Positions 12,474-16,096 of a stretch of DNA of 16,096 nt are shown piece by piece (positions within the stretch are counted from its first letter, which is position 1; every line of letters begins with the position of its first letter). The stretch spans positions 1 to 16,096 of the forward strand of contig DAOVFD010000009.1 of the NCBI GenBank assembly GCA_030668565.1, written 5' to 3'. The position numbers were made by a program, and so were the translations under genes. The notes under the pieces were generated by a model. It was given only the letters and a program-made list of their open reading frames with translations, had not been told where the DNA came from and did not search any database. This DNA comes from Microcaldota archaeon (GTDB lineage: Archaea; Micrarchaeota; Micrarchaeia; Anstonellales; Bilamarchaeaceae).

Positions 12474-13145
12474 ATGAAGGGATATTCTGTAGTTAGTGTG
12501 GATGAAAATTGCGCGATGGCAAAAGCAGAAAACATAAACGCTTCATTCAAGGACCTCGCAGAAGTATGCGGAAGAATAAGAGGCAAAAAGGCGGACTGGG
12601 CGATTGAATTCCTTGGCAGGGTTGCCGATGGAAAAGCCGCCGTGCTGTATAAAAGCCATAACAAGAGAATGGGGCACAGAAGGGAACTGGGAGGAAAGAA
12701 AGGAAGGTATCCTCAGAAGGCTGCAAAAGCAGTGCTGAAGGTGCTTAACAGCGCAATTGCAAACGGAGGAGTAAAGGGCCTCGGAGACGAGTACGACATT
12801 CTTCACGCGATTGCAAACAAGAGATATTCGTACGGGAGGGCCGCACCAAAGGGAAGGTGGGCACGTTCGGATTATGAAACTTCAAGGATTGAAATAATAC
12901 TGAAATCCCTTTCAGAGGTTCCAAAGGGTGTTGAAGTCACCCCTCCGAAAAAAGAAGAGGAGAAAAAAGAAACAGGAAAGGTGGAAGCAAAGAAGGAAGA
13001 GAAACCCAAAGAGGAGGCGCCTAAGAAAGAGGAGAAGAAAGAAGAAAAGAAACCTGAACCAAAGAAAGAGGAAAAGAAACCTGAGAAAAAACCCGAGCCC
13101 AGGAAAGAGGAGAAGAAATCTGATGTTGAAGAGGTGAAGAAATAA
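12474..13145 (+). CDS. rpl22: Ribosomal protein uL22 with long charged tail
   Basis: Large-subunit protein whose beta-hairpin lines the exit tunnel. Residues 1-150 form a normal archaeal uL22, with INASFKDLAEVCGRIRGKKA near the start, HNKRMGHRRELGGKKGRYP, and RAAPKGRWARSDYETSRIEI in the hairpin. The last 67 or so residues (157-223) are an added low-complexity tail of Lys, Glu and Pro with recurring PKKEEKK units. Such a tail is likely disordered and on the ribosome surface. Starts at 12465 (GTG), 12468 and 12474 are possible; 12474 is preferred because GTGAT ends 4 bases before it, the same spacing as for uL4. The stop is 1 base before the uS3 start. Confidence 0.93.
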   Translation: MKGYSVVSVDENCAMAKAENINASFKDLAEVCGRIRGKKADWAIEFLGRVADGKAAVLYKSHNKRMGHRRELGGKKGRYPQKAAKAVLKVLNSAIANGGVKGLGDEYDILHAIANKRYSYGRAAPKGRWARSDYETSRIEIILKSLSEVPKGVEVTPPKKEEEKKETGKVEAKKEEKPKEEAPKKEEKKEEKKPEPKKEEKKPEKKPEPRKEEKKSDVEEVKK

Positions 13146-13146
13146 T

Positions 13147-13878
13147 ATGCTTAACGAGGAGAAAATTATTGAGGAACCGTTCAGCAAATACCAGTTGATG
13201 AAATTCCTTGAGAAGAAACTTGACAGGGCAGGGCTTGCGAGCGTGGATGTCCAGAGAACCCCGATTATGACTAGGATTACGCTGGAAGTGTTAAATCCGG
13301 CAAGGATAATCGGAAGGAAGGGAAAATTCATAAACGAGTTCACCGAACTGATAAGGAAGGAATTCAAGATTGATAATCCGCAGATAAGCGTAATAGAGGT
13401 AAGAACTCCCTATCTTGAACCCAGGATGGTTGCAAAGAAGGCAACAAGATACATAGAAACCGGAAAGAAGGTGAGGGCCGTTCTTCATTACATGCTCAGG
13501 GAGATCATGAGAGCAGGGGCAATTGGTGCGGAGATAGTCGCTGCCGGAAAGATAGGTGCAAAGGGTGCAAGGGCAAAAAGGCTGAGGGTTTCCGCAGGTT
13601 ATATCCCAAAAGCGGGCGAACCCACAAGGCTCATAAAGGAAGCCCACATAAATGCGAATACCAAATCGGGTGTAATAGGGGTTCTCGTAAGGATAGCTCC
13701 TCCCGGAACGGTATTCCCTGACAAGAAGCCCGAAGAGAAGGTGGTACTTCCCAAGGTTATCGAAGCGGCAACGGAAATTGTCAAAAGACGCGGTGAAGGT
13801 GAAAGGGTAAGAGGCCCGCCCAGAGGCAGAGGCCCACCAAGAGGCAGAGGCCCGCCCAGAGGCAGAAGAGGTAGATGA
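13147..13878 (+). CDS. rps3: Ribosomal protein uS3 with Arg-Gly-Pro repeat tail
   Basis: Small-subunit protein at the mRNA entry channel. The N-terminal KH domain is clear, with the loop IIGRKGKF (G56 to G59) and RKEFKIDNPQISVIEV. The C-terminal domain has GRKGxxG-like basic segments and IPKAGEPTRLIKEAHINA. Of 243 residues, the last 22 are three exact RGPPRG units (R222-G239) and a final RRGR, encoded by three 18-base DNA repeats. An arginine-rich end may bind RNA; at the DNA level it looks like recent repeat expansion. The Shine-Dalgarno GAGGTGA lies within the end of uL22. Confidence 0.95.
   Translation: MLNEEKIIEEPFSKYQLMKFLEKKLDRAGLASVDVQRTPIMTRITLEVLNPARIIGRKGKFINEFTELIRKEFKIDNPQISVIEVRTPYLEPRMVAKKATRYIETGKKVRAVLHYMLREIMRAGAIGAEIVAAGKIGAKGARAKRLRVSAGYIPKAGEPTRLIKEAHINANTKSGVIGVLVRIAPPGTVFPDKKPEEKVVLPKVIEAATEIVKRRGEGERVRGPPRGRGPPRGRGPPRGRRGR
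13810..13863 (+). repeat. Three tandem 18-base repeats in uS3
   Basis: Units AGAGGCCCGCCCAGAGGC at 13810, 13828 and 13846. The first and third are identical; the second differs at two bases (CCCACCAAG). Each encodes RGPPRG, so the copy number can change without a frameshift. Confidence 0.85.
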
Positions 13879-13881
13879 AAC

Positions 13882-14082
13882 ATGGCCGTAATAAAAGACA
13901 ATGAAATGAAATTGATGACTCCCAGGGCGGCAGAGGCGAAGATAGCCGAACTTGAAAAGGCCATACTCGAACTGCAGGGAGAAGGCAAAAAGGAAAAAAT
14001 AAAACCGCTCAGAAAGGCAATAGCAAAACTCAAAACAATGCTGTCGCAGCCGGTAACTGAGGAGGAAAAACCCAAGGTTTAA
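13882..14082 (+). CDS. rpl29: Ribosomal protein uL29
   Basis: Short helical large-subunit protein near the tunnel exit, 66 residues. It has the expected two-helix form: MTPRAAEAKIAELEKAILEL, then GKKEKIKPLRKAIAKLKTML, followed by an acidic tail. The start follows the uS3 stop by 3 bases, with a GAGGTAGAT site upstream. Sequence match is weaker than for the other ribosomal proteins, but gene order and helix pattern make the call safe. The stop lies in a TTTAAATA box that may drive aIF1. Confidence 0.9.
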   Translation: MAVIKDNEMKLMTPRAAEAKIAELEKAILELQGEGKKEKIKPLRKAIAKLKTMLSQPVTEEEKPKV

Positions 14083-14085
14083 ATA
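14078..14085 (+). promoter_or_regulatory. Internal TATA-like box before aIF1
   Basis: TTTAAATA spans the uL29 stop and predicts a start near 14107, about 31 bases before the aIF1 ATG; AGGTGGAT at 14123-14130 then serves as Shine-Dalgarno site. The 55-base gap here is the largest inside the cluster. It may separate initiation-factor expression from the ribosomal proteins. Confidence 0.45.
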
Positions 14086-14137
14086 TCTCCGTAGAATAAT
14101 ATACTTATTGTAGAAAAAAATTAGGTGGATGTAAGAA

Positions 14138-14443
14138 ATGGCGGAAAGATGTCCGAAATGTGGAATGCCGATTGACCTCTGCGTTTGCGAGGCACTCGAC
14201 AAACAGGGAGTAACGAAAATCAGGATATATGTAACAAAGAAAAAATTCAGGAAACTTGTTACTATTATTGAAGGAATAGACCCAGCCCAGCTTAACCGTA
14301 CCGCAAAGAATCTGAAACAGAAGCTCGCATGCGGCGGGACTGCGAAGAAGGGCGTGATAATCCTTCAGGGAATACACAAGAAGAAGATTCCCGCGCTTCT
14401 CAAGGCAATGGGCTATCCTGCTGAAAGCATAGAAGTTAGTTAA
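14138..14443 (+). CDS. sui1: Translation initiation factor aIF1 (SUI1 family)
   Basis: SUI1-domain factor that acts on the small subunit to favour correct start-codon choice. Its 101 residues contain an N-terminal zinc-binding-like segment CPKCGMPIDLCVC (C5, C8, C15, C17) followed by the SUI1 fold: KIRIYVTKKKFRKLVTIIEG, LKQKLACGGTAKKGVIILQG and KKIPALLKAMGYPAESIEV. This form is usual in archaea, where the gene often sits between rpl29 and rnp1. A strong Shine-Dalgarno AGGTGGAT fixes the start. The next gene begins one base after its stop. Confidence 0.95.
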   Translation: MAERCPKCGMPIDLCVCEALDKQGVTKIRIYVTKKKFRKLVTIIEGIDPAQLNRTAKNLKQKLACGGTAKKGVIILQGIHKKKIPALLKAMGYPAESIEVS

Positions 14444-14444
14444 C

Positions 14445-14711
14445 ATGAGGACGAAAAAGAATATCCTTTATTCTACTTTTGTAGGGCTGCAGGTTGAGAT
14501 AGTGAACAGCAGCCAGCGTGACCTTGTGGGAATGAAGGGCAGAGTCGTTGATGAAACAAAGAATCTTATTATAATTGAAAAAGAGGGGAAGGAAGTGAAA
14601 ATCCCAAAGGTTTCGTGCACTTTCCGCTTTACACTCGATAACAGTGAAACAATAGACATTGAAGGGAGGAAAATAGCTTTCAGGCCGCATGAAAGGCCTA
14701 AAAAGGTATGA
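14445..14711 (+). CDS. rnp1: RNase P protein component 1 (p29/POP4)
   Basis: Protein subunit of RNase P, which removes the 5' leader of pre-tRNA together with the catalytic RNA. Its 88 residues match Rpp29: the GLQVEIVNSSQRDLVGMKG segment, GRVVDETKNLIIIEKEGKEV (an Sm-like barrel) and the final IEGRKIAFRPHERPKK. It begins one base after aIF1 and is co-transcribed. In many archaea rps17 and rpl14 would come next; here the coding strand ends and a minus-strand gene directly abuts its stop codon. Confidence 0.93.
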   Translation: MRTKKNILYSTFVGLQVEIVNSSQRDLVGMKGRVVDETKNLIIIEKEGKEVKIPKVSCTFRFTLDNSETIDIEGRKIAFRPHERPKKV

Positions 14712-15338
14712 TTAAGCTTCTTTTTCAAGAATGTTTTCAACCGCCCCGGAAGAATAAACGTATCTCCTTTTTTCTACGTCCTCTTTATTATACGGACTGG
14801 CGGAAAGCACCATTCTGTCAACATATCTGACTTTCGTAATCATTGTGTGAATGTCTGCATCTTCCCCCTCATCATATCCAAATTGTGCATAATGAGTTCC
14901 GATCATAAACGTTTTTCCTTCTTCAACAAGTTTCCTTGTCCTGTTTAATGCATTTAACCGGTCGTCTTCAAACGGAGAATGACATGCCACCGTAATAGAT
15001 ATCCTTCCCTCAAGTTTGTCCATCATCTTCCCGAGTTTTTCAAAACTCTGGACAACTGAATCATAATGCGGAGAAGAATTTGCAACAGTAAGTAAATGAT
15101 AGGGGTCTTCAAGATAGGATATCGCTATGCTGCGAACGCCTTCAGAGTTATGCAAAGCGCCGACATATGCAAGTGCAGCAGGAGACTTCCTCAACATAAC
15201 CAATGCCTTCATCTGCTCATCAGAGTTTCCATCAAGCATTTTGGCTATCTCCCTTGTGTTAAAACTCTGTCCGCCCGATTTTCCGACTATTTTTCCTTTT
15301 CCACCTTCTGCAGTTGGATGTCTAAATACCCTTCTCAT
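14712..15338 (-). CDS. Protein of unknown function next to rnz
   Basis: A 208-residue soluble protein that I do not recognise. After a short basic, Gly-rich start (RRVFRHPTAEGGKGKIVGKS) comes a helical stretch (about residues 28-110) that looks like short repeated helices (DEQMKALVMLRKSPAALAYV, VRSIAISYLEDPYHLL). The C-terminal half has ISITVACHSPFEDDRLNALN and FMIGTHYAQFGYDEGEDAD, with His, Asp and Glu residues that could bind a metal or nucleotide; this is only a suggestion. The start at 15338 has a good Shine-Dalgarno GGTGAT (reverse of 15342-15347) and shares its TATA box with rnz. Its stop touches that of rnp1. Confidence 0.75.
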   Translation of the reverse strand: MRRVFRHPTAEGGKGKIVGKSGGQSFNTREIAKMLDGNSDEQMKALVMLRKSPAALAYVGALHNSEGVRSIAISYLEDPYHLLTVANSSPHYDSVVQSFEKLGKMMDKLEGRISITVACHSPFEDDRLNALNRTRKLVEEGKTFMIGTHYAQFGYDEGEDADIHTMITKVRYVDRMVLSASPYNKEDVEKRRYVYSSGAVENILEKEA

Positions 15339-15371
15339 ACCATCACCAACAATAACATTGCATGTTTCCGA

Positions 15372-15379
15372 TTATAAAT
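15372..15379. promoter_or_regulatory. Shared TATA box between the unknown gene and rnz
   Basis: TTATAAAT lies in a near-palindromic ATTATAAATATT context. To the right its centre is 26 bases from the rnz ATG (leaderless). To the left it predicts a start near 15349, with GGTGAT directly after it and the ATG at 15338. No other TATA-like box is seen in the 63-base gap. Confidence 0.6.
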
Positions 15380-15401
15380 ATTACGGATTTCTATTATCCC
15401 C

Positions 15402-16096
15402 ATGCTTCGGATAACTTTTCTCGGTACGAGCGGTTCTGCCCCTACTGTTGATAGGAGCATGCCAGCGATAGCATTGAAATACGAAAAGGAATTATTGCTC
15501 TGGGATGCGGGTGAATGCACGCAGAGGCAGATGATGAAATACAAAGTCGGCTATGGAAGCCTTAATGCGATTTTCATTTCACATTCCCATCTTGACCATT
15601 ATCTTGGGGTATTCGGCCTTCTTGAAACGCTTAATCTCATGGCAAAACCTAGGCACAAGATACATATCCATGCATTTGAGGAACTTGGAAAAAGGCTTGA
15701 GGAAAGATACGGTTTTGTAGGGGTACACACACTGAAAAGGGGTGTTGTTTACAAGGGAGACGGTTTTGTAATTGAGGCATTTCCGGTGAAGCACTGTAAG
15801 GAGGCGTACGGATTCGTATTCAAAGAGAACGACAGGGTAAAGTTCAATGAGAAAAAAGCGCATAAGCTGGGATTGAAGGGAAGAATGTTCACTGAAATAC
15901 AGAAGAAAGGATATATTAAAATCGGAAAAAGGAAAATAAAACTTGAAGATGTGAGCTGGGTGAAGAAAGGTCTGAAGGTTGTTTACAGCGGGGATACCCT
16001 GCCAGGTGAGAGTCTCATAAAAGCTGCAAAAGATGCAGATGTCTTAATCTGTGAAGGAACCCTTGACCCGTCAATGAAAAAAGAGGCCGAAGAAAG
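15402..16096 (+). CDS. rnz: Ribonuclease Z (tRNase Z), N-terminal part
   Basis: Zinc-dependent endonuclease of the metallo-beta-lactamase fold that trims pre-tRNA 3' ends. The gene is cut by the window end after 231 codons. Seen are the start LGTSGSAPTVDRSMPAIAL, the DAGECTQRQM loop (normally GEGTQ), the metal site HSHLDH (H61, H63, D65, H66), a further ligand H131 in VKHCKEAYGF, and D198 in VYSGDT. The LGLKGRMFTEIQKKG stretch (157-171) matches the family's Lys/Gly-rich segment; the flexible arm near 80-110 is short, as in the RNase Z short form. It lies one gene from rnp1, so both tRNA end-processing enzymes are neighbours. Confidence 0.95.
   Translation, partial: MLRITFLGTSGSAPTVDRSMPAIALKYEKELLLWDAGECTQRQMMKYKVGYGSLNAIFISHSHLDHYLGVFGLLETLNLMAKPRHKIHIHAFEELGKRLEERYGFVGVHTLKRGVVYKGDGFVIEAFPVKHCKEAYGFVFKENDRVKFNEKKAHKLGLKGRMFTEIQKKGYIKIGKRKIKLEDVSWVKKGLKVVYSGDTLPGESLIKAAKDADVLICEGTLDPSMKKEAEE

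Noticed and set aside
12930..13140. CRISPR array or tandem DNA repeat in the uL22 tail
   Set aside because: The repetition is A/G-rich codon use for Lys, Glu and Pro; units are irregular and there are no spacers.
13291..14202. A 303-codon open frame on the minus strand opposite uS3/uL29
   Set aside because: It is a mirror of uS3, uL29 and the aIF1 start; it has Tyr/Phe/Cys-rich composition, no promoter and no recognisable domain.

Overview
The window is a piece of an archaeal chromosome. It carries the archaeal S10-type ribosomal protein cluster in the order uL3-uL4-uL23-uL2-uS19-uL22-uS3-uL29-aIF1/SUI1-RNase P p29. TATA-like boxes sit about 26 bases upstream of many start codons, giving apparently leaderless genes, and other starts carry GGTGA-type Shine-Dalgarno sites that match an archaeal 16S 3' end. 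Small proteins, tight packing and a broken S10 cluster would suit an uncultivated, possibly DPANN-like lineage, but the sequence alone does not fix the phylum.

Layout. Positions 1-1628 hold the 3' end of dnaK followed by dnaJ in one operon. Positions 1631-5100 hold three minus-strand genes: two different AAA-type ATPases with nuclease-like C-termini (DUF4143-like and Arch_ATPase/DUF234-like) and an acidic unknown protein. Copies of a short sequence equal to the 3' end of dnaJ lie at the boundaries of these genes, so this block looks like serial insertions at the dnaJ 3' end. Positions 5217-6161 encode a CaCA-family cation/Ca2+ exchanger. It is followed by a small membrane-protein gene whose frame is broken twice (6207-6562), then a convergent alpha/beta-hydrolase lipoprotein (6566-7447). 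Positions 7513-9238 are small accessory genes: an unknown protein, a 47-residue zinc ribbon, a 51-residue basic protein broken by an A8 run, another unknown, and a degenerate Nudix-like protein. A candidate folded RNA or DNA element lies at 8634-8705.

Positions 9276-14711 are the translation cluster, with a roughly 85-base leader before uL3, tightly coupled or overlapping genes, and an internal promoter before aIF1. The cluster stops at rnp1. Where many archaea continue with rps17-rpl14, a minus-strand gene of unknown function (14712-15338) abuts rnp1 without a gap. It shares a single TATA box with the divergent RNase Z gene, which runs off the window end.

The dnaKJ genes serve protein folding, the S10 cluster plus aIF1 serve ribosome assembly and initiation, and rnp1 and rnz cover tRNA 5' and 3' processing. 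The most unusual signals are the dnaJ-3'-end repeats around the ATPase genes, two single-TATA bidirectional promoters that are leaderless on one side and Shine-Dalgarno-led on the other, and three apparent one-base expansions of A/T homopolymers that break two small genes.
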